From contig JAQGBZ010000017.1 of assembly GCA_034687125.1 (NCBI GenBank), positions 248,001 through 312,000 on the forward strand: DNA of 64,000 bases. Direction: 5' to 3'. Below, piece after piece: positions 41,092-51,691 of the stretch. The DNA comes from Neelides folsomi (lineage: Eukaryota > Arthropoda > Collembola > Neelipleona > Neelidae). The notes under the pieces are model-generated. The model worked only from the letters and a program-made list of their open reading frames with translations. It was not told where the DNA came from and did no database searches. Made by a program: the position numbers and the translations under genes. Every line of letters starts with the position of its first letter. The first letter of the stretch is position 1.

Positions 41092-42345
41092 CCCGGGATC
41101 CTCTGCGGATAATAGAAAGGTTACGATGAATTTCTCCCCTTTCTCACAATCTCTTTTTCTCCTCCCTCACAAAGAGAAGAAATTGCGGAATTCATGATTC
41201 TTTGGATTCAAGGGAGTAAAGTTGTCGGATGATTAATTAGTTGGTTTTAACTTACCCGTGTCGCTCCCGCCTTCTCCTGTGAGCCTAGAGGGGTGATAAT
41301 ATTGACATTTCGAGTGGGGTGAAAGGAATCGGAGAGGACCGAGACTCTCGCACCAACTGCTTAGGATCTACTGGGAAGGCAGGCAGGAGTTGCCAGAGAA
41401 AGGTCTCCAACTGATCGATTCTTCTCCTTTCTCGGTTTCCTTCGGATTCCGACGAGCCCGTAGGTTCAAGAACGATGGGGGCGCAATTGCAGACCTCACT
41501 AACAGTTTCACCTTCGCCCGCACAAGAGCCACATCCAACCGAATTTCACACCTCCAATATGGGGTAATTGGATTTCCGTGCCGGGGATCTAATGCATTCG
41601 GTATCTGCAGTGCAAGCCTCAATTACGTGCATGCCTGCATACAATTCCCCCATTCACTCTTTTCTGGCCTCAAATTCCAAGGAGGAAATTAATAAATAAA
41701 AAAATACGAATGGTTGGCATAAAGCTTTTAAAATGACACGGATTGTGTTTGCTTGCGAGGTGAACATAAATGTGTACTTCAACAAGGAATGACATTTTGG
41801 GAATGTACCGTGCTTAATTTGCGACTTTTTAAAAGTTAAAATTCGCCGCATATTTTATATTATGAAAATATTTATATTTGAATCCGATGTTAACAATGAA
41901 AATTAATAAGGAAATATTTCAACAATTGCTCTAATCGCGTTTATATCTTTTGATTTGATAATGATTTATCCTTCATCAATTCTGCACACATTTACATTTT
42001 AGTATTTATGTCTTATGTATTCAGATACATAGGCTTGGGTATTAAGTATAATATTTATGTATATATATATATCTAAATATTTTTGCTCATTTACTTATTT
42101 ATAAGCAATTCTTAAGATTTTCATTTTTTGATAACAAATAAAATTTCAATATTTGACATTGGACTGTTTATAGTTAATTACGAAATACCTTTTAATCAAA
42201 AATCCCTATAATATGAAAACTTCCAGAAGGTAAAACAATCAGAATATATCGAACAAACCTATATCGAATATATTTAATAGAAAAGATTGAACATTATATC
42301 AAATATAAACAATTGATAATTAATTGAATAATGTTGAGCAGTAAA
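41092..42345. promoter_or_regulatory. TULP4 5' leader and promoter; RWDD1 3' side
   Basis: On the minus strand the first TULP4 coding exon extends into the leader up to an acceptor at 41105 (ATCCGCAG). An upstream non-coding exon ends near 41257 before GTAAGTTA, so the promoter lies about 41260-41700, a less A/T-rich block. From about 41700 to 42345 the sequence is A/T-rich and should carry the RWDD1 3'-UTR. No gene seen. Confidence 0.55.
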
Positions 42346-43285
42346 TCAATCATCATCGGAATCTTCTCCAGGCACATAATCCTCATCGTCATCATCGTCG
42401 TCGTCCAAGTCGAGCCCGTCGAGGTCTTCAAACAGACTTTCGTCAATTGGCATGTCATCGCCTTCCTCAACGAATTTAAGATCCGACTCGTTAAGCGTTG
42501 TGTCTTTCATGAAAAGCTCTCGTCCGTTAAGTTTCTTGCTGGCGATTTCTTTTTCTATATCTATTTTCTTCTTTAATGACATTTCGTGGTCGAAAACAGC
42601 CTTCCAGGCAGCAAAGGACTCAGGAGTTACTCGTGTTCCATCAAACCGATGTCTTTCTGCTTCTTCCTCTTCGAAGAGTTTCCTTTCGGCTTCTTCGTCT
42701 CGCTCCCTTTCAAGAGTTTCCCATCGTGTATTGAGCCATTCGGTTGCAGCAGTTACAAGAGTGTAGACCATGACCATCCCTAAGTTTTCTGAGGCCTGAA
42801 TGTCAAAAGTAAAATAGTTATTTAATAAAAATACCTAATAAATACACTTATTTATCTAAGTCATACAACGCTTACAAGGTCTTTAATAAGTTTTATGAGA
42901 GCTACAACATCCTCAGGTTCCATATTAGTTTCCGGATCTTCATCCTCTTCATTGAATATTGATACAAGTGGGATTTCTTCCGGGTAAGTTGGTGTCAATT
43001 CAAATTTTAGATTAGCAAATAAACCCTCTTCTCCTTCTTCGTTATATTTATCAGATTTAACTGAGATTGTGAAAACAAATGGACTCGAGTTCAAAACTAT
43101 AAAAAAATAATATTCTTTTGCATGATATACAGAAAATCGTCATTCTTATATCATTGATATTTACATTAATCTTTATACATTACATCTACATAAATCAACT
43201 TTTTAAATGATTTACGTTTATATTCATTGTAGTATATTGATTCAAGAGCCTCTGCTTCATTGGTCTGTTCTTCCAAGTAGTCCAT
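42346..43285 (-). CDS. RWDD1: RWD domain-containing protein 1 (DFRP2/Gir2 family)
   Basis: RWDD1 partners the DRG2 GTPase on translating ribosomes and, as yeast Gir2, binds Gcn1 (family knowledge). Three exons (43216-43285, 42876-43096, 42346-42795) close to 246 aa; human RWDD1 is 243 aa. The RWD domain fills about residues 1-110, with the start EEQTNEAEALESIY and the core YPEEIPLVSIF. SENLGMVMVYTLVTAATEWLN follows, which matches the family ENLGMVMIFTLVTA motif. Then comes a charged DFRP region (RKLFEEEEAERHRFDGTRVT; KLNGRELFMKD) and an acidic DDDDDDDEDYVPGEDSDDD tail. It is head-to-head with DCP2, about 725 bp apart. Confidence 0.95.
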
Positions 43286-44010
43286 TTTTCTAAGGTTTGA
43301 GTTAATTAAATATGTGAAGTGACTTTGGTAATTTAACTAATTTTATGAAATTAAACTCGAAGATAAATATTCCACACAGCTGCTTATTCACCGGCATGTG
43401 CCATTATAATTTTGCAAAAAAAATTAATCTAGGAAAAGTTAAACAAATCGTCTGTTTATGACTTTCAAAATTGTAAACTTGTAATTTCAATTAAAAACGC
43501 CAAAATGCAATAAATGGTTTTCTTTTCAATCAATTTCAATCATTTCGTCTCTTCAGAATTTCAAAACTCAAAACACTTCTTTTCATATATGTATTAAAAA
43601 TATAGAAAAAGAGAATGGACTCTAATCTTTGCTCAAAAAGGTCCGCCAATGTTCCATTATATAGATAGCACGAAACTCTGTCTTCGTCTTTTAAAGCAAA
43701 ACAGAGTAAACTCTCACCAAAGTGAGTCACATCTATTCTACTTTGCTCTTGATTTTAAATACTTTTAATAATGCTCCCATTCTTATTTTAAACGTTTTAT
43801 TTAGATCATTTAGATCTATTAAAATAATTAGTTACATTAGTTTTTAACAATCAAGTTAATTAGGTTCGATAACTTGACATCCAAGAAATCGATTTGGCTG
43901 AGCTCGCTTTTGTAAGGTAAAATTTCATATTTAACTATTTTTATTTAATTAATATTCCATAATGATCTAATAAAAATTAAATTCATTTTAATTTCAAGCT
44001 TATGTAACAA
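43286..44010. promoter_or_regulatory. Shared upstream region of RWDD1 and DCP2
   Basis: About 725 bp between divergent start codons, presumably with both promoters. It is A/T-rich. The open frame at 43536-43730 has no family resemblance. No binding sites can be assigned by eye. Confidence 0.5.
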
Positions 44011-46280
44011 ATGAAAATTTTTAATTTAGCAGCCAAGATGAATAAGCACGGACAGAATGCGCTATTGCCAACTCCAATAGGATTCGAATTGGCAAAATTA
44101 ATTGGACTTAAATCGGAAGCAACTACTTCCTCGACTTCGACGCCATCCACTTCTAAGAATATCAAAAGGGCTATGTCAGTTCAAGAAGTTGAGAGCTCGT
44201 TCTTTAGAGCAAGCCCTAGCATCGGAATTGGAATTCAACAAATTCTTGCCAAATATCCTGTAACGACTAAGCAGAGCAACATGATTCCCGAACAAATTCT
44301 CGACGATTTGGTCATGTAAGTACATATAAAGTACTCATAATTAAACTCACACTATTCTTTATTCCAACCCGGAAAGGACGTGAGTTTGAACGAACCGCTA
44401 AATTATTATTGAAAATGCATATGTTGGGCCCAGGAAACTCTTGTGCAAGTTACCATGTAAGCCCCATCATGAGCATTTTCAATAATATTTTAGAGTTTGG
44501 TTCAAACTCCTTTCCGGGCTGGAATAAAATATAGTTATTATAGTTTATACTATAATGACTTAATATGTATTAAATAATAGCTTATAATTCATGTTTGATT
44601 TTTAATTGAGTTTAATTCGAATTTACAGCCGGTTTGTAGGGAACATTCCGGAAGAAGAAAGAGACCCAATTCGCGTTTGCTTTCAAATTGAACTCGCGCA
44701 TTGGTTTTTTGTCGATTTCTAGTAAGTGATAATTAATATACAAATTACCATTACGAGCCCAATTTATATAAGCTATGTTTATAATATTACAAACTAAAGG
44801 CTAAAAATTAAAAACTCATTTTAGTTGCGGTGAAGGGAGCAAAGGATACCTCGCCCATTTATCTCAAATTCCTTACAATGTCTTTGCAAATCTTATCTTT
44901 CAAGTAATTTTTAATAATTTTTTTTATAAACTCTGTATATTTTATACTTATATTTTTCAATATTAATAACGTTATATTTCATTTTTATCAAAAATAATAA
45001 CAGCTTTGTAATATTTTATTCTAATTTTCCTAATTGTGCTATATCCAAAAATTACAGAGAACTCCATTTTTACAACCTCTGATGAGCAATATTGGAAACA
45101 TCCTGCAATTATTCAAGGAATACAAATGTCGAGTTCCAACTTACGGTGGCATCATGCTTGACAAATCAATGACACACGTACTTCTGGTCCAAGGCTTCCG
45201 AGGAAGTTGGGGATTTCCAAAGGGAAAAGTGAACGAGCAAGAAGACCCCCTTGTTTGTGCTCATCGAGAAGTTCTTGAAGAAACTGACTTTGACGCTTCA
45301 AACCTTTTAAATCCAAAACACTTCATTGAGAGCTCGGCGTATGAGAGAAAATCTCGACTTTACATCATCCGGGGAGTGAGTCAAAAATATCCCTTTAAGC
45401 CTCAAACGAGATACGAAATCAAAAACATTGCCTGGTTCAAAATTTCCGAGCTTCCAGAAAACAAAAAAGACTCATGCGGAATCAACAAAAGAGGATACCA
45501 AAATAACCAGTTCTTTTCGGTTTTTCCATTCACAAGGTAAAAATCTTGAAATGGTCGTTTTAATGCAAGGATTGTAGATTTGGTTTTAATGTATATCATG
45601 ATCAAAAGTCATTTTTTATGTAATTCATTAAATCCTTTAAGTGCATTAAGAAATATCAATTAATAAATATTTATATTTGTAGGCGATTGAAGATGTGGAT
45701 CAAGGATAAATCAGATGGGAGAAATAAAATCGATTGTTATAGAAGTAAACAAATGGACGACTTTGTGAGCATTTATTACCACAACGAAGGATTCGAAATT
45801 TACTATGAAGATGAGAAAGAAGAAGAAATCGAAGATCGGCACTCGCCTTATGGGAAAAAGAAACCCCAAGCTATTCCACAGCAGCAGCAACCAATAAGAC
45901 CTCTTATGCCAATAAAACAAGAAAAGTTCGCTGTTCCGCTGGGGATATTTCCACACCAAGAGCATCCCAAACCCGCGGCAACATTTCCGCAACATCACGT
46001 AGCATACCCAAAAGACATTCCAAATGTCGCTCCTGTTGGAAAGAAAAATCCAAAGAGGAAACTTTTTGAAGACCCTGTTGAACCAAAAGGAAATATGAAA
46101 AACAAGTCTGACAAAGCTGCTCCAGTTAATGCAAAAAACGTTCCGTTCTTTCCAATATTGCAAAAGGGCGGGAGTTCAAGACCCGAAGCGATCAATCCGT
46201 TCAAAGGGTTTTGTGGCCCAAAGAATTGGACTTCATTCACCCTCGACAAAGCTCAAATTCGTGAGGCAATGAGGATGTAA
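44011..46280 (+). CDS. DCP2: mRNA-decapping enzyme 2 (Nudix hydrolase)
   Basis: Catalytic subunit of the decapping complex, which removes the m7G cap and commits mRNA to 5'-3' decay in P-bodies. Five exons (44011-44315, 44629-44721, 44825-44903, 45058-45536, 45683-46280) close to 517 aa. A start at Met10 (44038) would give 508 aa. Features in order: an unusual about 100-residue Ser/Thr-rich N-terminal extension; the DCP2 regulatory box A ([22 protein letters not shown], about 107-128, compare human [13 protein letters not shown]); [10 protein letters not shown]; a Nudix box from Gly215 with [11 protein letters not shown] and HREVLEET; and box B near [14 protein letters not shown]. The disordered Pro/Lys/Gln-rich tail ends with [13 protein letters not shown], resembling the conserved C-terminal motif of animal DCP2. 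The Nudix box has Asp236 where the consensus has Gly. A foldback element sits in intron 1. Confidence 0.94.
44359..44527. mobile_element. Foldback / MITE-like element in DCP2 intron 1
   Basis: Two long inverted arms, about 44359-44418 and 44473-44527, are near-complementary: the left arm begins TTATTCCAACCCGGAAAGG, and the right arm's reverse complement begins TTATTCCAGCCCGGAAAGG. Both continue through a TTTGAAC segment to TATTATTGAAAATGC. The loop is about 54 bp and begins ATATGTTGGGCCC. It is too short to encode a transposase and lies entirely inside an intron. It looks like a miniature inverted-repeat element. A target-site duplication is not clear. Confidence 0.75.
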
Positions 46281-46340
46281 TGGGATTTTATTTTCAGATT
46301 GTTTGAACTTTCAATTCTAAGTATTTTGATTATTTGCTAA

Positions 46341-46570
46341 TTAACCCTTCCGGATGCACGTGAGCATCATAGTGGCCAATTTATAGAAAACAGGGAACGC
46401 GCAGATGGACAGTATAGTGACCATTTTGAAATGTTATGTAAACTGCAAATGATCACTATGCTTTCCATAACTTTAGTAATTATTTTCTTTGCATTTTATG
46501 AAATTATTAGTTACTAACGCTCGCAAGTTGATAATAAATAGGGAAAAAGGCGTTTGTTGGAAAGGGTTAA
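46341..46570. mobile_element. Candidate piggyBac-like MITE flanked by TTAA
   Basis: A 230-bp segment bounded by TTAA at 46341-46344 and 46567-46570. The inner ends begin CCCTTCCGG on the left and, reverse-complemented, CCCTTTCCA on the right. The TTAA duplication plus short CCCT-starting inverted ends is the known signature of piggyBac-family insertions. The interior has related copies of an ATAGTGRCCA motif at about 46369 and 46411 and no open frame. The inverted ends are short and imperfect, so this remains a candidate. It would lie in or just beyond the DCP2 3'-UTR. Confidence 0.4.
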
Positions 46571-46725
46571 ACATTAACCAAGTGATTGTTGTTAAATTGA
46601 TTTAATATCCTATATTTTGTTGTTTTATGATTACTATTTATTTTTTTAATTTTTATTATTTGACCCAAATTATAGATTACACGTGTACGTATTTTATATG
46701 AATTTATGATCGCGTGTGAATGATT

Positions 46726-46731
46726 AATAAA
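46726..46731 (+). terminator. Possible DCP2 poly(A) signal
   Basis: AATAAA on the DCP2 strand, about 445 bp after the stop codon and beyond the TTAA-flanked insert. If used, the insert would be part of the DCP2 3'-UTR. Confidence 0.3.
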
Positions 46732-46933
46732 TTATTTATAATTAACAAAAAAAAACGAAATTAATGTTTTATTCAAATCTATTCTATGCTGATCCTCCAT
46801 TTCTCATACACCATATTCAGCATTTACATTCCAATTTGCTAACTATTATTTTATACATACCATGAAAAATAAATGCTATATGTAATAGTAACTTTGTAAC
46901 CTTATTTTGCTTACAACATCGCAATTATCTTAT

Positions 46934-48671
46934 CTAATCAAGCTCAAAATCGTAATCATAGTCGTTTGTATAAGTTCTTGAACTCCTTGAGATGCGAACC
47001 ATCTTTTCACTTTCTTCAATTCTTTTAACCACCCGGCCTCTTTTTGGAATGTCACTAACATCAATAATCGACGACGAAGGATTTCGCGAAATGCGGATAA
47101 CTGGCTCATCGTCTTCGGCACGGCCCTTTAGAACAAAATCTGCTGCGTTGTAAGGCGTGTAGATTTCGAAAGAATCGATAGGCTTTCGATACGCTGGTTT
47201 GTCAGGAAGTTTTAAGATGGAACCAACGAGCAAAATTTTCTTGGCTTCTTTTTGAGGATCCAAATTCTCTTGTTTCCGAGAAAGTATTTGTCTTAGTCTC
47301 GAAATTTTTGTGAGTTCTTCCGACTTCTCGACCTTCAATTCTTTTGGCTCATCCATCTTTTCCGGTTTTTCCGGCTCTTCAAACTTTTTCAGTTCTTTCG
47401 GCTCTTCCACCTTTATCTGAACTTTGATCTCTTCCAATTTGTGTGGTGATTTTGAAACGACTTTAATATCCTCACTAATTGTAAGCCGTTCCATATGCCT
47501 TTGAACCGAAATGTCGGTGTTTTCGCAATTTACAGATACATCCGCAACAATATTTTTCTGAGGAACAATTGGTGTGGACCCAACAGCACTAACGATTGTT
47601 GGTTTTCTCTAAAATAGTTCAAAAAATCAAATTACATAATTAAATTGAACAGTCACAGATATAACTGTTATAATATAAATACATATATGCATATGGAATG
47701 GAGTAAAAAAAAGTATCTTACGTATTGCATAGTGACTCTTGCTAAATACTCTTCATGAGATTGATGAAAATAACTCGATGTCAGTGGTTTCGGTGGATTC
47801 TGTAACAATGGTGGGTTGTTGGGAAGTTGTCTTGCAGCAGGCAAGAACATTGGTGGAACAGGTTGAGATGAATAGGCATCGCTAATTGGAAGATAGTTAG
47901 TTCGAAATGGAAGCATCATTGGTGTAATTAGTCCAGGAAAATTTAATGGCATAAGCGGTCGAGGTTGAGAGTTTACGTTCCCCATCAGGTGCGATTCCTG
48001 TCGATAGAATGTCGGTGGAGAAACGTAGTTGTCAACGTAGGGTCTGGGAATCAATACGTCGGGCTAAAATATATTTTATTTTAGTTGAAATTAAATTAAC
48101 TTTTTTGGCATTCTTCTGCATTTAAATAATTTAATTATCAACTCACGGAAACTTTTGTTGTGTTCGAGAGCAGAGGACGGGCTCCATACTTGTCAGACAC
48201 TCTTTGTTGAAGAACTGTTCTCCGAAGGCTTTTACAATCTTGTGGGATTTGGAATTCATCACTCAACTAAATTATTTGATCAATTACTAATAAGTTTCGA
48301 TAGAATACGACATCGTTAAATTTTATATGCCTTATTTTCAATGAGTAATTACAAAAAAATAATAGCGTCCATTATAGAATTGGCGAATTTGGAAGATATC
48401 CCTCATTGCATACAAGAATTCCTTGATTGTTTCATACCCAAAATCTTTGTATGGGATAGGATCATCTTGATCGCTGAAGAAATCTAAAAATTGAAAAGTG
48501 TTCAGATAATTAAAGCGAAGCATCATCATTTGGACTTTTACTAATTAATTTAATTATTTATTGGCTACACATACCATTCAAGAATTGGAGTGTGCACCCT
48601 TCTTTGTTGGATACGAGGAACATGGCAATCTCTTCCTTCCATTGCTCAAACGACTTCTTCTTTGGAGGCAT
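46934..48671 (-). CDS. LOTUS (OST-HTH) domain protein
   Basis: Five exons on the minus strand (48575-48671, 48353-48483, 48147-48266, 47722-48063, 46934-47608) close to 454 aa. Residues about 7-76 resemble a LOTUS/OST-HTH winged helix: SFEQWKEEIAMFLVSNKEGCTL, then IPYKDFGYETIKEFLYAMRDIF, where the family has a (I/L)PxxxLGFxxLxxFLxSMPD pattern. LOTUS domains occur in Oskar, TDRD5, TDRD7 and MARF1, bind RNA G-quadruplexes or Vasa, and act in germ granules and piRNA biology (family knowledge). No Tudor domain follows. The middle is Pro/Met/Tyr-rich and disordered (about 130-230). The rest is Lys/Glu-rich with repeated EEPKELK-like units, ending in a YTNDYDYDFELD tail. I cannot assign an orthologue. 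It is tail-to-tail with DCP2. Confidence 0.75.
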
Positions 48672-49727
48672 TGTTAGTGATTAACTCCCAACTCCTTGTC
48701 AGAATGATAATGTCGTTAAACCCCGAATTGGTTTAAAGATATCTAACTGTGAATGACCTCAATGAGTGGCGGTCTCGGGATGGAACTGAAATCTCAACTC
48801 AATTGACATTTTAATAAAATACGACACAATGAGGACAAGCAGAAGCAGATTATGCTCGCAAGCGGATAAATTGAGAAAGGTAATGGCGCGGATGCCTGGA
48901 ATTATGAATTTGTCTCTGAAATTTGTTGGCCTTGTTGGTATGATTCCTTTTATGAATGGTTATGAATTATGACTCTTTCCTAATTTAATGGATTTATGAT
49001 GAAGTGATCCTTATCGTAGATGTTTTAGATTTTATGAAATTATTGCAATGGTGTGCTATGAAGCTGTTGAGATAAGATATGCTCATTGTCAGTTTGCCTG
49101 CTTGTGGGGAAAAAATTCTTGGGAATGAATGGGGCAGTAAACATTGAAGCAAAATGATTCCTTTTATGAATGACACTGGAAGAAATTAGTTATATCATAA
49201 AGAAACCCCCTTTTAAACGTGAATATCTTAATAAATAATAAATACCAATTAATGTAATTAATGTTATTTATTACGTTCAGAACTGACAGCATCATTAACC
49301 TATTAAGCCCTGAACTCGAGACATACTCGAGTCTATGGAAACCTCCTTTACTTCCTGAACTCGAGAATGTCTCGAGTCAAACAAAATCACCTTTAAAACC
49401 TAAACTCGAGTATGTCTCGAGTTTGAAAAAACTTCCGTTGCTTCCTGAACCAAAGAATGCCTCGAGTTTGACATGACAAACATGGCCCGAGAGAAAAATG
49501 ACGAATCATTTTTGCAGATGAAAAAAAATTAACGAATATTTAAAATAGTAACAAAATTAATGAAAATAAATTATAAATATTTAGTGTGCAAATGAAGGTT
49601 ATATACAATTTGATTGGGAGTAAACTGGAGTCGCTAGAACCAGCATCGCTTATTTTATATAAATTAATAAATTGGTAATAATAATTTAACGAGTTATGTT
49701 ATGATTAAGATAGGTTGGTTCTTGATA
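48672..49727. other. Upstream region of the LOTUS gene with a 45-bp tandem repeat
   Basis: Between two minus-strand genes. The side next to 48671 should hold the LOTUS gene promoter. A four-unit tandem repeat occupies about 49309-49488, and the rest is A/T-rich and should include the 3'-UTR of the MDM2-like gene. The open frames here are unsupported. Confidence 0.5.
49309..49488 (+). repeat. 45-bp tandem repeat, four units, with paired CTCGAG sites
   Basis: Units start at 49309, 49354, 49399 and 49444 with CCTGAACTCGAG (third unit CCTAAACTCGAG; fourth CCTGAACCAAAG, degenerate). In units 1-3 two CTCGAG hexamers are separated by five bases (for example CTCGAG AATGT CTCGAG), forming a near-palindrome. 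Unit 4 keeps only the second site. The period is exactly 45 bp, a multiple of three, so the plus strand stays open as a 15-residue repeat resembling PELExxSSxxKxPLL. Unit-to-unit divergence is moderate. Confidence 0.9.
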
Positions 49728-51691
49728 TTATGAGACAATAATTTTGACAACCCGAAGAATTCGTTCTCTGCAAATAGGACATTGACCAGTTTTTTTCAAA
49801 ATTCTAAAAAAACAGTTAATTAAAAATTGTAGCACAAATGAATATAAAGGATACATTTATAAAGACTTACTTATCAGCACAAAAATAGCAACAAACTTGG
49901 TGGGCAATCTTGTTGTGAACGAATGCAGCATTCTGTAAATGAAACACGTTTAATTTAATCTAAAATTATTATTTTTTAGTTAGGAAGAAAAATAATTTTA
50001 AATATTTTATACTTTTTCGCGAATGAAACAATATTGGCATATTGAATTTGGAATTTTTTCTTTATCTTCCGGGCCAATATTTTGTTCGGGTGAGTTCATC
50101 GTTGGTGATTTTTCAATTTGACTTTCAATTTTAGTTGATTGGGACAAATCTTCCAAAGCATCAGTGTCTTGAGAACTCAAAGATTTTGGCAAACTCCCCA
50201 TTTGAAGAACAATGGGATTTTCTGTGTTTGGCCCCGACTTTGTTCTTGTTTTCGTTTTACGTGATTTTGGTCGACTTGGAAGCCAATTTCTCCTTATCTT
50301 TAAGTTAAAGTATTTTTAATTTTTATATGGTTTTAAAAATATTGACCAAATTCAATTTACATTATAAATAAAACATTTGAATTGAATTTAGATTACAATG
50401 AATTGGATTTGTATTCATTCATATAAATATACCCGAAAGCAACGATTGCATAAACTCAAATGGGGACTCGTCTTCGACTTGCATTGAGTGCATTGCCATT
50501 TGTCACGATCTGAAAGTTCAGAATCATCGCTCATGGCTGGTTCTCCTTTGTTCCCGTCTGACTCTGAATCTGCATCTCCAAAGTTTTTTTCAACTTCTTC
50601 CCCTTCTTCAATGACACTCGGAAGTTCAAGTCTAGACTAAAATAATTATAAAAATCATTTAATCATTTTCCATTTGAGGATCATTTTGCTTACTTCAAGA
50701 TACGCATCAACTCCAGAACTTGAATTGCAGTCTTCAATTGGATTGTCATTGATTTCATCATTTGAAGCCACTTCCAATTCATTCCTGTAAAGATCGTCCG
50801 AATCATAATCAACTGAAGTGTCAGAAGGAAAAATCCGAACAGGATTGATTAAGATTTCGCTCTCAGTATCATTTGTGAGTACAACATGTGATGGTAGACC
50901 CTTTGTCATTTCTTCATTGTCAGTGAGATCTGAATCGCTTGTTAAAGCACAAGCTGATATACTGCTATTTGAACCTTCAGAAACAATTTTTAATTATAAA
51001 CGTTTTCAATTAATCAAACATTATTTAGTGATATCCTCAGAATATAGATGGCCATACTGAAAGAAAAGGAAATTCGCAATCTTTCCCGCCCAATCTTTTT
51101 AGGAGGTGGTTGTCCCTCCTCTTCTGATGTACTAGAACTGCTGCATTGGCAGTTGGAATTATGTTCATGTAGATTTTTATCAGACCTCCGATGAAGACTT
51201 TTTATAATCCCTTGAAAAATATAAGAACATTACATTAAAAAAAACTCCAACGATACCTTTAAAAGTTTTAACTCATAAAGCTTATTATAGCTGCGAGATT
51301 CGTATGATCCTAGGTCGTAACTCCTAAGATGAATGAGAGTGGTGATGAAGAGATGGATGATTGGATTTGAATTATATTTGAGGTTTATTAGAGGAGAATT
51401 GACATTCGTTCTGTTTTACAATAGGAATCGAAGTGAATAATAATAAACATAAATGAGTGAAAATACAAATAAACAGTATAATGAATTATCATAACAACGC
51501 TAATACACTTATAATCTAAGATTCTAAATTAGAATTAGAATATTACTTGGCCCTTCTTCACTCAAATGAGGATATTCATAATGTAACTGATCCAGTGGAT
51601 TTTCTTCCCCATTCTCATTGCATCTTATAATAACGCTCTCATCAGGTCTTTGGGGTATATCAATTTTCTTTTCTTCTAAATTGGAATCCAT
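49728..51691 (-). CDS. MDM2: MDM2-like E3 ubiquitin ligase lacking the SWIB domain
   Basis: Seven exons (51547-51691, 51058-51210, 50694-50974, 50433-50636, 50013-50297, 49871-49932, 49728-49803) close to 401 aa. The RanBP2-type zinc finger of MDM2/MDM4 is at about 240-261 (WQCTQCKSKTSPHLSLCNRC), followed by NWLPSR as in vertebrate MDM2. The C-terminal C2H2C4 RING has ligands Cys348, Cys351, His362, His367, Cys371, Cys374, Cys385 and Cys388. Spacing is identical to human MDM2, and so is the 13-residue tail after the last Cys. A Ser/Asp/Glu-rich acidic region (about 100-235) precedes the finger, and a KKIGRER basic patch lies near residue 85. The p53-binding SWIB domain that normally begins MDM2 is absent. 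The start Met has an in-frame TGA in the probable upstream leader exon (about 51835-51950). In other animals MDM2 ubiquitinates p53 via the RING; here that target contact would have to be different. Confidence 0.85.

Noticed and set aside
42060-42075. Short TA-repeat run
   Set aside because: Only a few units in generally A/T-rich DNA; not a notable microsatellite.
49261-49476. 71-codon plus-strand frame through the 45-bp repeat as a real peptide gene
   Set aside because: The frame stays open because the period is a multiple of three; no other coding support. Kept only as part of the repeat observation.
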